Counted from the stretch's first letter, positions 1 to 11,689 are shown. The stretch is 64,000 nt of DNA from Panagrolaimus kolymaensis (GCA_028622995.1 JAJQJQ010000031.1:2294001-2358000), one strand, 5' to 3'. Notes: generated by a model not told the origin, from the letters alone. Numbers and translations: made by a program.

Positions 1-356
1 TGTAAAGATGGTGGCTTTGGATATTCTCCACTTAGAGTAAGTTTTTTGGATAATTTCTTTAAACTTTAAAATTTATTATTTAGGGAGTACTTCGTGATGG
101 AAATTGTGATCCTCGTCTTCCTAAACCACCACCAACAACTACAACAACAACTACAACTACTCTTAAACCAACAACAAAAAAAGCAATTACAACAACAAAA
201 ACTACTACAATTTCAACTACTCGTAAACCAACAAATAAAGAAGCATTTACAATAACTACAAGTGGAACCGATGAATCAAAATATGGTGATTTGAAACTTG
301 CTAGAATGGCTCTCATTGGATGCTTCGTTTTCTTCTTTGGTGGTCAACTTTGGTAA
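1..356 (+). CDS. 3' end of a threonine-rich, probably GPI-anchored or membrane protein
   Basis: Two exons are visible, 1-36 and 84-356, joined in phase 0 across a 47-nt intron (gtaagt...tttag). The upstream part of the gene lies outside the window. The encoded fragment has two cysteines near its start (CKDGG... and ...DGNCDPR). A proline/threonine-rich linker of about 55 residues follows, dominated by Thr runs, and then a hydrophobic C-terminus (LARMALIGCFVFFFGG) ending in QLW and a TAA stop. A Thr-rich stalk before a terminal hydrophobic tail is the usual layout of an O-glycosylated, GPI-anchored surface protein; this is inference from layout only. AATAAA at 422-427 is a possible polyadenylation signal. 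I do not recognise the family. Confidence 0.6.
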
Positions 357-1532
357 AATCACTCTTGGTGTTGCTTCACGTCAACGTTTCCTTCTTTGTG
401 GTATTAGTATGTAATAATAATAATAAATCATGTTTTACTTAATATATTCTGTGATTTTGATGATAAACGAATACGTTAGAAAAGGCAAAGAAAGGCAAAA
501 TGAAATCATATGGGGCTTCTCTGTTTCTGCAAGATTCTTTAAATTTTGCATCATTTTCGACAAACTGCAGATAAAGATAAAAATTCTAAAAAGCAATTTA
601 ATGGTAACAACAAACCTACAATTCCCTGTAAATATGAGTGAGATTAATGTGCAGAAAGGTTTTTCATAGTTTAGCAACTTTGAATTATTATCGTTTTAAA
701 TACCAAGTCAATCATCACTTGATTATTGGATAAGCAAGCTGAACGTAAGTTTAAAACAAGGATCAATTTAGGATCATTCAAATATTTTGGATCTTTAACA
801 AATACACGTATATTGTTGTAACATTGCATAGTTCGACTCGCTGCTCGAGAAAATTTTTTTTCTAAATTACTTTTTTACATGATTATTTCGTGGCAGGGCT
901 ATTTGTTTCTCGATGTTGCCGAAAGTTTGTAGTAGCTGAGGACGAGAGATTTAAATTACACACTTTACAGACCGACCGACATGAATACCGACAAGTCGGC
1001 CGTTATTTAACACTAATCACGATGTATTTGTCCACAGTTTCATGCAACACATCCATTATTTTTAAATTTTATTTCATCCTTTGATGTCTCGAATCTTTTT
1101 TTCATTCAAGTTCTAAAGATATTTTTTTTATAAATTCTTTGTGGTCTGGTAGGTTTCCATATTTGAACTCCAAAACAAAACAAAAAATTAAAAACCTTTT
1201 TAATTTGATAACAAAAACTTTTTATTATTTCAATATTTTTAAAGATGTAGTAAAAGGTCAACCATATGAAATAATTTTTTTATTTGGTCTACGAAAAAAC
1301 AATAAAAATAACTAATTGCACGAGATATTATTTCTTCCACCTACACCTTCCTTCCTTTTTTTGAACGATGACAATGCCACGTAAAATAAAAAAAACCGAA
1401 GTTGTTGATTGATTAAAAATAAATAACTAACACTAACAAACAAACTCTCTGATTAAAATCAATTCTTTTTCGTCGTCGTCGTCTCAACTTTTCAAGGTTT
1501 TTTCTTGTGAAACTTTTTTCTCTTTTTTTTCA
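357..1532. other. Intergenic, no gene seen
   Basis: AT-rich sequence with short open frames on both strands (around 430-677 and 890-1084). They overlap one another, are full of rare-looking runs and have no splice context, so I do not call them. A GTTCGACTC string near 836 resembles a tRNA B box but no tRNA fold surrounds it. Confidence 0.6.
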
Positions 1533-2199
1533 ATGGTATCTATGTCTTCTGGAGGAGATAGCAAATCATTGCATAAATTTATTAAACTTAATCATCGTCA
1601 TTTGGGTATTAAACCTCCACCAATTGTGAAAAAAGTGAGTGAATGAGTCAAACAAAAAATAAAACAATAAAAAAAAATTGATCTTGTTTTGATTATTATT
1701 TTTTATAATCCAAAAAATAGTCGTCTGTTTAATCTTTTTTTATTCATAAAAATGAGGCATAGTTATTTTTAGTTATTATTATTCATTTTTTAGTTTTTTT
1801 ACGGGAAAGTTTGAGAGTTTTTTTAAAAAGTGAAAACTCATTTTTAGTCGATTTTTTGGTTTTGTTTCTAATATTTTTTTTGTTTTTAACTTTGATAATT
1901 TCTTTTTTTTAGCTTCGATCAACAACAGATTTATCAATGACTCCAATAATTGGAAAAACGGCGAGCCAAGATGCATTGGATAAATCAGTCCCAAAACGTA
2001 AGCCTTCCATCCTTTTTTTTATTATTATTCATCGCTTGCTTTTTTTTAGCTATTCTCAAACCTCGTTTATCCCATTCATTTAGTGAAGTAAATTTGGCTT
2101 CACCCGATCATCAAAAATCTATGAATGATTTAAATGCAAAAAAGGATTCATTTTTACTTCCAACTCCTCAGCCTTTATTTTCATTACATCGAATTCCAT
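1533..2199 (+). CDS. Upstream coding exons, probably 5' exons of a long Orai isoform
   Basis: Three exons join cleanly: 1533-1634, 1913-1997 and 2050-2199. They start MVSMSSGGDSKSLHKF and end ...PLFSLHRIP with one base left over before a gtaagtc donor. The peptide (about 112 aa) is polar, Ser/Pro/Lys-rich and without domains, like the disordered N-terminus of a channel. The next exon is unresolved. The good acceptor at 3846 (ttttatag) would create an immediate stop in the phase left by 2199. Weaker acceptors at 3856, 3859 or 3862, or an alternative in-exon donor (GAA/gtaaat, near 2087), would enter the Orai exon at 3847 in frame. A small extra exon around 2500-2556 is another option. It could instead be a separate short gene. 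No other same-strand gene lies between it and Orai. Confidence 0.45.
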
Positions 2200-3332
2200 G
2201 TAAGTCAATTTTTTTTTGTTTAATTTTCACTTTCGAAATGAAATGGATATGTTTTTTTCTTTTGCCTTTCTCAAAGCAAAGCAAAGTTTATTATTTACTT
2301 TAACTTTCGTTCTCGTTGTTGTTATTGCTGTATCAATCATCATTGTTGTTATAAATTTGTCCCTTGTCTATTTACTTTCCGATATTTTTTTGTTTGAAGA
2401 AAAAAAAATCAAAGAAATCGTTAACAAATAACTTTTTTTCCAAAGTTTTTTTTACTTCGTTAACTTATTTTTATTTTTATGAGATAGAAAATAATTGGCA
2501 ATCTGCTCTGAATCAAGCAAGTCGATCTCGACAGAAAAAAAAACTTAGCAGTGATGTTTGTACACGTGTGCTTGCTCTTGCCCTTGCTTGCATCTTCTTC
2601 TTTATTTTTATTTTCTTGTACACGCATACATTTCATTTTTTCTTATTCATCCGTCTCCCTCCCTTGCTACTTTCGATGATGATTTTTTTTCTTGCATTTC
2701 TTTGTTCTTTTTTTAACTTTTTCCTTTATTTGGCCTTGTTGCTTCTTGCCCGAACCGATTAGTGCTGATTTTCATTTTATACAAGTCTCTGAGAAAAAAA
2801 GAAGAAGTGAACAAACGATTGAGAAAACCGAAAAAGAAAAAAAGGAGTTTATGCTGAACTAAACTAATCTTCTTCATTCACCCCAAAAAACATTTTTTAA
2901 ATTGACATTATTTTTTTGATTTTAACTCGCGCACCATTTTTTTTTGCTAAAAAAGTCAAAAAAGAGAATAACAAAAAAATTTATTGTAAAAGAGTTGATT
3001 CGATCGTTTTTAACTTTCTTTTCTTTTCTCGTTTCCCTTTTTTTGTTGACATCGATTTCTTTCTTTATTTTTCTCACATTTTCTTTTGGCTACAAATTAT
3101 TACTATTGCATTCTTCCGCAAAAAGAAAAAAAAGAAAAAAGAGCAAAATATCGATATTGCTGATGGTTGATTATTTTTTATAAAAATAGTTTTTTTAAAT
3201 GAATAATCTCAAAAATAAATAAAACCTTTGTAATTATTTTTACTTTTTGCTGCTCTTCAAAAAAAATTATTGCTTCTTCTTCTTCCATTATTTTTTGATT
3301 CATTCATTCAAATAAATTTCAAATTCTCAATT

Positions 3333-5477
3333 ATGGAATTAGTTTATACATTTGATGATTCTTCTGAAGATACCAATCAACATGGTGAAGATCATAAACG
3401 ATATATAAATAATTTTCTAGCGAATCAAACATTATCTAACGCTCCATCAGTATATTTATCTACTTTTGGTTCACGTAAAGCTTCAGCATTCTTACCTGGA
3501 GTGCCTTCATATGGAAATTTACAGCAACACCCACAATTAGCTGGTTCTCGAGCTGATCTTTCCCCAACCGTTTTAGAAGCATACGCACATAAAAAGTAAT
3601 ACATTTTTTCATTTTTTTTCGTTAAATTTTTTATATGTTTTTTTTTCTCCTTTGCTTTTTAACCCTTTTAGTTGGTGCTTCTTCTTTTTTTTCCTGTGTT
3701 ATTATTTGTTTGTTCGCCATTTTTTTACAAGCAAGTATTCTTTTTATCGTTTTATTTTTTTTGCTTTGTTGTTCACCGTTTTTTTAATGTATTTATTTTC
3801 ACTAAATTCTCTGTTAGTTATGCTTATCGGTTTTATGCTTTTATAGAAGCGGCAAGCAGCAGCGACAGTGAAAAAGAAGACAATGATGACTGATGCAGCT
3901 GAGCGAACTTCATTATTATCAGACTCACTCGATTATATGACACCGAGGTCGGGCGGATCATCAATAAATGAGCAGCGGCAACAACAATCATCCAATCATG
4001 AATTTTTTCATTATCATCCATTAACTCATGATAATAATAGCAGCAGCGGCAATAATAATATTTTTAACAACTCCATTAATAACAACAATCCTAATCAAAT
4101 AACTTCTTCTCACTCAACAACAGCAGCGTCGGCGACAGCTTTTTCAAAAGGTGTTATTGGTGATAGTAGTTCATCATCAAATTCAGCTGAAGATAAATTT
4201 CGTCAATCTCTTGCTGCACATTTATTAGCTGAAGCAGCCGTCGCCTCTTCTTCATCAAATCATCATCATCATCTTCATCGAGGGGGTTACGATTATCCTT
4301 TACCACCTGGAGCCTTTTATTCTACCGCAGCTTCAACTCAAGGCGACCGCGGAGGAATGAGAACTTTTGCAGCTGTGAATCTTCAAACAGCAACATATCC
4401 ACCAAGAATAAATATTTCACCCGGCGAACAACATCCATTAATAACAAATAATGATGGGTTAGATTTTCGTCAAAATAATAACAATTTTTTTGATTTTAAT
4501 AACGGATTTCCTGCTGCTTTTTTTAACCCTTCACGCTTAGTACCACCTTTTGAGACTTCGTTTTATGCACCACATGATTCACGAGAATCATCTAATGATC
4601 CACTTCATAAGTAATAACGCTTATTTTCTTCTTTTCTTTTTTTGGATATTTTTTATTATTGTTTTTTAAATATTTAGGCATCGTGGAGAATTATCTGCAA
4701 GTGAAAAATATCGTTATGATCTCAGTCGGGCCCAACTTAAAGCCACAAGTCGAACATCCGCATTATTGGCTGGTTTTGCAATGGTAAATAATTTCTTTCT
4801 TAAATTAATTTTATTTAAACTTAATTTGTTTTTTTATAAATTTAAAATTTTTGGTATTTAAGGTTGCTTTGGTTGAATTACAATATGACACAAATACGCC
4901 TCATGCTTTATTAGTTACACTTGGAATTGTAACAACTTTATTGGTATCTGTTCATCTCATAGCTTTGATGATGTCAACATGTTTATTACCACATATTGAA
5001 GCTAGTGGGTGTACTCAAGATTCGCCCCATAATCGATTACAGTAAGCCAAAAAATTTATTTTAATTTTACGAGGTAATTTTTTAAATTTGTATATTTTTT
5101 AGTTTTTATATTGAAATGTCATGGCTATTTTCAACTTGCATCGGCCTTTTATTATTTCTCCTTGAAATAGGCGTAATATTTTTTGTTAAATTTCAAGCTG
5201 TTGGTTTTATTGTTGGCGCATATATTACAAGTGCAATACTTGGTAAAGATTTTATTTTTCCCTTTATAAATATCGATTTTTATTATTCTATTTTTTAGTG
5301 CCCGTTTTTATTGTATTCGTTGTAATTTCATGCAAAATTCATCGCGAACGATTTACACATTCTGTGGATCGAATAGAAAATAAATTCACTGACCTTGATC
5401 ATATTATTCGAGCTCATGATAATTCTAATAATCATGGAGGATTACCCACGGATGTTGGTTTGATTCAAAATGTTTAA
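3333..5477 (+). CDS. orai-1: Orai (CRAC) plasma-membrane calcium channel subunit
   Basis: Pore subunit of the store-operated Ca2+ channel gated by STIM in the ER. Exons: 3333-3595, 4678-4783, 4863-5041, 5103-5242, 5299-5477, giving 288 aa from ATG 3333. Orai landmarks are plain. The N-terminal gating helix ends SRTSALLAGF (R91 position conserved), and TM1 reads VALVELQYD with the selectivity-filter Glu (human E106). TM2 is VHLIALMMSTCLLPHIEA, and TM3 carries the Glu of LFLLEIGV (human E190). TM4 has the hinge Pro in ILVPVFIVF (human P245). A C-terminal helix follows (IHRERFTHSVDRIENKF) where STIM binds in the family. A second first exon (3883-4610) splices to the same acceptor at 4678. Identification is very secure; the N-terminus is isoform-dependent. 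Confidence 0.93.
3883..4610 (+). CDS. orai-1: Alternative long N-terminal exon of Orai
   Basis: An open exon runs from an acceptor at 3846 (ttttatag) to a gtaata donor after 4610. The first in-frame ATG is at 3883, beginning MMTDAAERTSLLSDS. It ends ...DPLHK with two bases over, exactly the phase left by the 3333-3595 exon (...YAHKK), so both join HRGELSASEKYR at 4678 in frame. Used as a first exon it gives a 443-aa protein. The extra about 240 residues are Ser/Asn/His-rich and low-complexity, with polyHis (HHHHLH), polySer and polyAsn runs, so probably disordered cytosolic sequence. An open frame also extends upstream to 3847, so the exon may be internal and fed by the 1533-2199 exons. Function of the extension is unknown. 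Confidence 0.7.
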
Positions 5478-5880
5478 TAATTATTTTTTTTTACTTTTCT
5501 TACAAAAGCTTTCACATTTCAAATCACTCTTTTTTTGCGGGTTTTTTACTTATATTTATTTTGTTGTTGAGTTGATGAAATAATACTTGTAAAATATTGA
5601 TGTTATTTTTAATTTTTCCTTTATCTTTTTTTCCTTACATTTTTGTTACTAATAATAAAAAAATGAGGCATTAAAAAGTAAGGATGAAACAGCAAAAAAA
5701 GAAGAAGCAAGAAAAGAAAGAAAAAACTTTAGAAATTCTTTTTTTAGCACTAAAAAAGGCAAGCAACACAAGAAACTTTGACTTGCATTGATTTTTTAAA
5801 ACAATCATTTTTATACTCATTTTTTTTCATCTTCACTAAAGCAAATACATTTACATCCATCCCTAATAAGTAAATAATAA
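5440..5880 (+). repeat. Orai 3' end and flank, parent copy of a dispersed local duplication
   Basis: The last codons of Orai and the following about 400 nt recur in decayed form at 5928-6150 (start of this block) and 11757-11960 (end of this block). Shared strings include gatgttggtttgattcaa, ggatgaaacagcaaaaaaag and cattgattttttaaa. Confidence 0.75.
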
Positions 5881-5927
5881 TTAATAATAAAACCCAAAGA
5901 GAAGACTAAGTTTCATTTAGTTCTAAA

Positions 5928-6150
5928 TCATGGATTACCCACGGATGTTGGTTTGATTCAAGATGTTTAATTATTTTTCATTTCTTTTATTGTAATTATT
6001 TTTTTCAAGAAATAAGCTTTCATGTTTCAATCACTCTTTTTTGTGCGGGTTTTATTTCTATTGCTATGAAATACTTGTAAAACTATATTTTTATTTTGTT
6101 ATCTTTCTTCCACAAATTGTTCATTATAAAAAAAAGAGCATTAATAAAAC
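5928..6150 (+). repeat. Duplicated remnant of the Orai 3' terminus
   Basis: Repeats the end of the Orai coding sequence almost verbatim (LPTDVGLIQ, then DV and a stop instead of NV and a stop). It continues through the 3' flank: ctttca-gtttcaa, tgcgggtttt, atacttgtaaaa and a terminal gcattaa. The direct neighbour copy is 5450-5680. No upstream Orai exon accompanies it, so it is a non-functional fragment. Confidence 0.75.
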
Positions 6151-6192
6151 CACTTGATAAAGCAATGATAAAAATATGAATTGGTGGCATTT

Positions 6193-8440
6193 CTAATTTG
6201 TAAATTTAATTTCCTCTGAATCTTCATTGTTATCCACCATTGGATTATATTCAATTTGGAGAGGTCGCTGTTGAAAAAAAATACGATTAAACTAGCAGTA
6301 TATGTAAACTTAAAACTTACTGGTTGCCCTTGACGATTTTGGGGAATATCACGGGAAAGAAAATTGCGCAAATTTCTATTTGTAAACGAAATAAAAGTTC
6401 CACGAGAATCTCTCTAAAATAAGTAATAACTTCAGCATTCACTGCAAATGAAAGTTACCATTGCATCACCCCAATTAACACCACTAGTGGTGTTTGAGGG
6501 TCTTCGTAAGCGAGAAATAGTAGAAGCTACAGGAGGAACAATTTGGACATTCGTGCTGGATGAAGAAGGCTGAAGTTCGTCCATTCGATAACTTTCTGGT
6601 GCTGATGATTCCGTAAAAGTTCTCCTTGGCTTCTTCTGAAAGAAAAAGATTTGCTTTACTCACGATAAAATCATATAGAATTTACCAAGGCCATATTCCA
6701 ATTAGTTGCCGCACTGCTAAAAGAAAGGGTAACGGTTTAATTTGACTTTTTATGTATTGAAAAATGAATGTTTAATAGCTTTTAAGAAAAACTTGCAGCT
6801 TCAAGTAAAATGAGTTTCTTGAACTTAGTTTTGGATATATTGGAAAAAAACTTTTTTTAAAAAGCATAAAAATGGAATACTTGCCTCAAATATACATTAA
6901 TAAATGAATTTTGATGTTCAATGCCATCTCGCGTTACAAGTTTTACTGCATTTTCATGCCCAATAACTTCTTCTAATTTCGAAAAAGGAAAAGTTACTAA
7001 AAGCGATCCAAGAACTGCTTGCTAAAAATTCATACTTTTAATGAAAATTTTGTTGGAAAAAAAATGCAACCTTTGTCCAATTATAAATGACAAATGACCA
7101 TCCAATAAAAAAGCAAAAGGATGCAGTACCAATACCAATAGGACCTCGATATTGGCTTTCACATCGGTAATATTTAAAAATTTGTTCAAGACTTGTATGC
7201 GCAAGGGTAAGAAATGAGCAGAACAACCAAGTTAAAAAAATATATAAATAATTATAATAAAATAATTGTTTGGTTTTTCCGAAGATATATGAGAAAAACC
7301 AAGCTACGAATAATGTTACAATGGCATAACAATAAAAGCATCGAATATAATCGTTAAACAAAGAGCCAGCGGTAATAATGAGAATGATTGAATAGGAAGC
7401 AAAGTTAAAGGTAAATGTAATAGTATGAAGCATTATAATCGCAGAGCCTGTTTTATCAGCGAAGATTGAAAAATACTAAAAATGTAAACAAATAGAAATT
7501 CGAAAGCTAGTTTACTATACATATTTTATATCTTAAAATAGATTAAAAATAATTTATAAAATGATGGAAAAAAAATTAAGCCACTTGAATTCATTGAAAC
7601 TATTAAAAATGTTTTTGATATATTTAAGGCTTTTTTGTTTTTTTAAGGTTAAAATAGATTCATCTTCTATCGCAGATAAAAAATGGAAAATAAAACAAAT
7701 AATTTAATTTTTTGTAGTTTTTAAAGTTTAATAACACAATGACCAAAATCCAAAAAAGCTTATAAAACTGATTCAAACCCGAAAATATGCAAGTGAGTTT
7801 AAAAAAATTAACTCTTTTTTTTTTAATTTGCTATAAAAATACAGAATAAAAACAGGTCATAAAAAATGATAGACTTTAAAAACTTTATAGGATAAAAGTG
7901 AAGAAGAAAAAAATCACATAAAGTGATGAAATTTTTTTAAGCGTCTCATCAAGAATGTGCCCTCTTTATTAATTGATAGTTTTATAATACGCTAAGATCT
8001 TTATGAAAAGCTATGAAGAAGAAAAAACACTTACGATGGTAAATGTGACTGTCATCAGAATTGTTGGTAATTCAAAAAGTAATGCATTGCAACCAATATT
8101 GCGGCCTGCCCAGAAGAAAAATAATGATGGAGGTTCTTTTTCTTTGATGGTACATCTTTGAATGTAAAATTTGGATGGATTTACTGTACCATTAATAACA
8201 AAATCTCCAAAAGCAAAGCTTTTTACATATTTAGGATCATCAGTGAATGTGATATTAATATTATTAATTTCATTTTTAGTGACATGTAATGGGGAATCAC
8301 CATAAGAATTGGGGCATTTATCTGTTCCTAAAAATAAAAATAAATACCAATGGGGAACATTGATGATTAAAAAAATTACCAGTTAATAGAGCACAATTCC
8401 CCATAAAAATGAGAACGATTATTCCAGAAATAATATTCAT
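6193..8440 (-). CDS. Four-TM MARVEL-type membrane protein, possibly synaptophysin/synaptogyrin-like
   Basis: Eight exons read down the minus strand: 8440-8380, 8327-8035, 7475-7071, 7021-6885, 6716-6686, 6635-6459, 6413-6321, 6267-6193, for 423 aa. The layout is TM1 at residues 1-20 (MNIISGIIVLIFMGN), then a long first luminal loop with paired cysteines (CPNSYG, CTIKEKE), TM2 near 105-130, and TM3 and TM4 within exon 3 (TM4 ends FIGWSFVIYNWTK). A polar C-terminal tail of about 170 residues follows, rich in Ser/Pro/Arg. Four TMs, a big first loop and a Trp-rich TM4 suit synaptophysin/synaptogyrin vesicle proteins. I see no decisive signature, so the family call is tentative, while the gene model is good. 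The 6884 donor is GC, not GT. No promoter was identified. Confidence 0.7.
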
Positions 8441-9270
8441 GATACTTTTTTACAAAAGCAATGAATAAAAAATCAAATCTTCTTATTTTTTTATTGCGTT
8501 GCTTGTAGAAAATGCTATTGCTTACAAAAGTTATAAACATCTTGCTTGAAGATAACATAAGTGTTTCAATCTCTCTGTGATTTTTCCTTTTGATAAACGA
8601 TTAAAAATGTTGTTTTAGCCAGCAGTGCACAAAACAAAATGTTTTTATATATTTCTTTCATCAACATGCCATACTGTAATAGGTGTATTTTTTTCGTCGC
8701 GAATAAAAAAACACACAGCAGAAACATTTATTTTTTATGCAAACGAAGCTTTTTTAGTTTAAAAAATGTTGAACAAACCTACTTTTTCTTTTCTTTCATT
8801 TCTTTACATTCTTAAAGCTGAATTTGAGCATGATTCAAACAAAAATTTGTGATCAGAAAAATGGAACAGTATTTCTGAGAATTCACAGGATAAAAATGGT
8901 TCATGGAGATCGTACATAATTTTTTTTTCTTCTAAATAAAAATCCTTAATGAAAAGGTTGAATATTTTTTAAAAAGAAGTATGTATGTTGCTGTGGTTAT
9001 CTAGTATGGTACTTTTTATTTCGTTCAACTAATAACCATCAAAATTCACACCATGTGTTACACTTTATATTTTTTTCGCAATTAAACGCAAATTTATTAA
9101 TTTAAATTAAATACCCTAGCATCAATTATGCCTTCACTGCAAGGAATTTACATTGTGGTTTTTTTGGCAACAATTTTAAAAAAACGAAAAGAGCAATTTA
9201 TGTTTTATTTAGTTCCAAATAATGAATGTCGTAATCAAAGGAAAAATATTGGCCACTCTTGGTGGTTTAT
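8441..9270. other. Intergenic, no gene seen
   Basis: AT-rich stretch between the start of the MARVEL-like gene and the palindrome. It probably includes that gene's promoter, but no motif stands out. Short frames near 8376-8558 and 9128-9310 have no coding character. Confidence 0.55.
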
Positions 9271-10935
9271 AATGCATTTTTTTTCAAATTCGAGCATAAT
9301 TGAAAAATAGTCGCCATGACCGTTTTCATCGATGGTCAAGTGGACTTGATATTTAAACCACATATTCAGATAGCTTTATTAAGAATAGTTATCGGTCGTT
9401 TTACCCCATATTCAACTCTCCTATGGAAGTTTTCCAGTCTCAAAGCGAAAAAATCAACTTTTTTATTATGACTATTTTTAAAAATCTGGCTCGGTACAAA
9501 AATCCTATAATTCATAAAAAGCTTAAATATGAAAAATCATAAAATTATATCGAGTTCAAAAAAAAGATTTGGAGGACTTTATGAAAAAAATTGTAAAAAT
9601 TTGCATATCGCCCTTATGAACTATTTTTTTTCTGACCCGTTCCTATCCCCATATTTTAACCATATGTTCTACAGACTTATGGGATTATTTGTGATAAATA
9701 TCAGAATTTTCCACTGAGGGGAAGAAAACCTTCTTGAGGGACGTGTATATTACACCAATATGAGGTATGTCAAAAGCCATTGGAGAAGTTGCTCAAAAAC
9801 CCATGTAAAAATTCCAAATTCTTTACAAAAACGTAGAATACATCCTCCTCGATTTTTGGGTAAAGTTTCATCCAACTTTGTTATGTTCATTCCTGCGTCC
9901 CGAATTTTTGAAGGTTCACTAGTAAAACACGAAGATTTCAAAAAAACAAAAAATCCTAATAAATATGATTTTTCAAAAACTTCTATTTTCGCTTACTCTC
10001 ATCATTTCTAGACGTAATTTGGGTCGTAGAATCCGAATTTGGCATTCATTTCGCTGGGTTTATATTTTAAAATGGAGTTACGCCCAAATAAAACAAAATA
10101 AAAATTTGCATATTTCATAAATTCATTACTCAGAAACCAGCAAGTGAAGTGATGAAATTATTATCAAATTCGGATTCTACGACCCAAATTACGTCTAGAA
10201 ATGATGAGAGTAAGCGAAAATAAAAGTTTTTGAAAAATCATATTTATTAGGATTTTTTGTTTTTTTGAAATCTTCGTGTTTTACTAGTGAACCTTCAAAA
10301 ATTCGGGACGCAGGAATGAACATAACAAAGTTGGATGAAACTTTACCCAAAAATCGAGGAGGATGTATTCTACGTTTTTGTAAAGAATTTGGAATTTTTA
10401 CATGGGTTTTTGAGCAACTTCTCCAATGGCTTTTGACATACCTCATATTGGTGTAATATACACGTCCCTCAAGAAGGTTTTCTTCCCCTCAGTGGAAAAT
10501 TCTGATATTTATCACAAATAATCCCATAAGTCTGTAGAACATATGGTTAAAATATGGGGATAGGAACGGGTCAGAAAAAAAATAGTTCATAAGGGCGATA
10601 TGCAAATTTTTACAATTTTTTTCATAAAGTCCTCCAAATCTTTTTTTTGAACTCGATATAATTTTATGATTTTTCATATTTAAGCTTTTTATGAATTATA
10701 GGATTTTTGTACCGAGCCAGATTTTTAAAAATAGTCATAATAAAAAAGTTGATTTTTTCGCTTTGAGACTGGAAAACTTCCATAGGAGAGTTGAATATGG
10801 GGTAAAACGACCGATAACTATTCTTAATAAAGCTATCTGAATATGTGGTTTAAATATCAAGTCCACTTGACCATCGAAGAAAACGGTCATGGCGACTATT
10901 TTTCAATTATGCTCGAATTTGAAAAAAAATGCATT
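9271..10935. repeat. 1.66-kb near-perfect palindrome (771-bp arms, 123-bp loop)
   Basis: Left arm 9271-10041 and right arm 10165-10935 are reverse complements (paired positions sum to 20206). Spacer is 10042-10164. Only two mismatches were noticed by eye: cat/ctt in the gttttc.tcgatgg stretch, and acttct/actttt near the inner end. Both arms carry the same short frames in mirror image (for example MRYVKSHWRSC), which is a consequence of the repeat and not evidence of coding. Immediate flanks are both ttat (9267-9270 and 10936-10939), compatible with a 4-bp target duplication but also with chance in AT-rich DNA. No transposase is present. It could be a foldback/MITE-like element or a replication-fork inverted duplication. 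Confidence 0.92.
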
Positions 10936-11080
10936 TTATTATGCTTGAAACAAAACAAAAAAGTCGTTCGAGGATTTTTGACAATGGATGATTGCCATTA
11001 TTCCCTCTAATTTTTATTGCAATCAATGCAATCAATTCAAAAAAAAACTTTTCTAAAGCTTTTATGAATTTTCTTAGATT

Positions 11081-11689
11081 ATGTCTCGACGAAAATTATG
11101 TAAATGTGATGGTAATTATTTAGACATTGATGCTATTGAGTGGTATAAACAATTAACATATTTTTCTATAATATTAACAATATTTTTGTGGTTTATTGTT
11201 ATAGATGTATTTTTCATTTTAAAATGCCATGAAGTCAGTGATAAATGTAATGTAAAATGCAATTTTGTTTTGATGAAAACTAAATATCCCGAGGTATTTT
11301 GTGAAACATATGATTACATCCTTACTGTGGTAGTTTAAGCTTGTTTTGGGTTAGAATTATTTTTATATTTAATGTGTTTATTTTTACAGGACCAACACGA
11401 GATTTTGACAAATTGCACTGATAGGCATATACAAAAAAGCCTTGAATATTTAATAATATTGCACTCAAAACTTATAAAACATGTACATATTCAAATTATT
11501 TCAACTTGCGTAATTTCTTTCTTGTTTATGATTACGGCTGCAGATAAAAAACTATCGTGTCCGTTTGCTATTATAATAACTTTATTAACCTTTTTATCAA
11601 GTTATGTTAGTGATACATGGCTGAAAGAGGGTGATTACTTGCTGGAAAAGTATTGCAATCCCAACTATTTACTTTCACATCAAAGTTGA
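11081..11689 (+). CDS. Small multi-TM orphan protein
   Basis: Two exons, 11081-11329 and 11390-11689, join in phase 0 across a 60-nt intron (gtagtt...ttacag) and give 182 aa. The protein begins MSRRKLCKCDGN and has three hydrophobic stretches: YFSIILTIFLWFIVIDVFFIL, HIQIISTCVISFLFMI and FAIIITLLTFLSSYV. Two Cys-rich patches lie between TM1 and TM2 (KCHEVSDKCNVKCNF, FCETY). A splice acceptor (ttttcttag) ends 3 nt before the ATG, a likely spliced-leader site. AATAAA at 11689-11694 overlaps the last base of the stop codon, giving an extremely short 3' UTR. I do not recognise the family. Its position between the palindrome and an Orai-flank duplicate suggests it arrived with the inserted block. 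Confidence 0.6.

Noticed and set aside
80..316. Antisense ORF rich in Val/Phe opposite the Thr-rich exon
   Set aside because: It is the shadow of the ACA/ACT repeat coding for Thr on the plus strand.
829..850. tRNA B-box-like GTTCGACTC
   Set aside because: No acceptor stem, A box or cloverleaf can be folded around it.
2364..2762. Open frame containing NNWQSALNQASRSRQKKKLSSD
   Set aside because: The central peptide could be an exon, but the acceptor (gagatag) enters in a phase that makes a stop with the previous exon, and most of the frame is intronic poly-T. Left as a possibility only.
9529..10677. Mirror-image short ORFs (for example MRYVKSHWRSC... at 9760-10011 plus and 10195-10446 minus)
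   Set aside because: They are identical only because the DNA is a palindrome. No start context, splice sites or codon bias supports coding.
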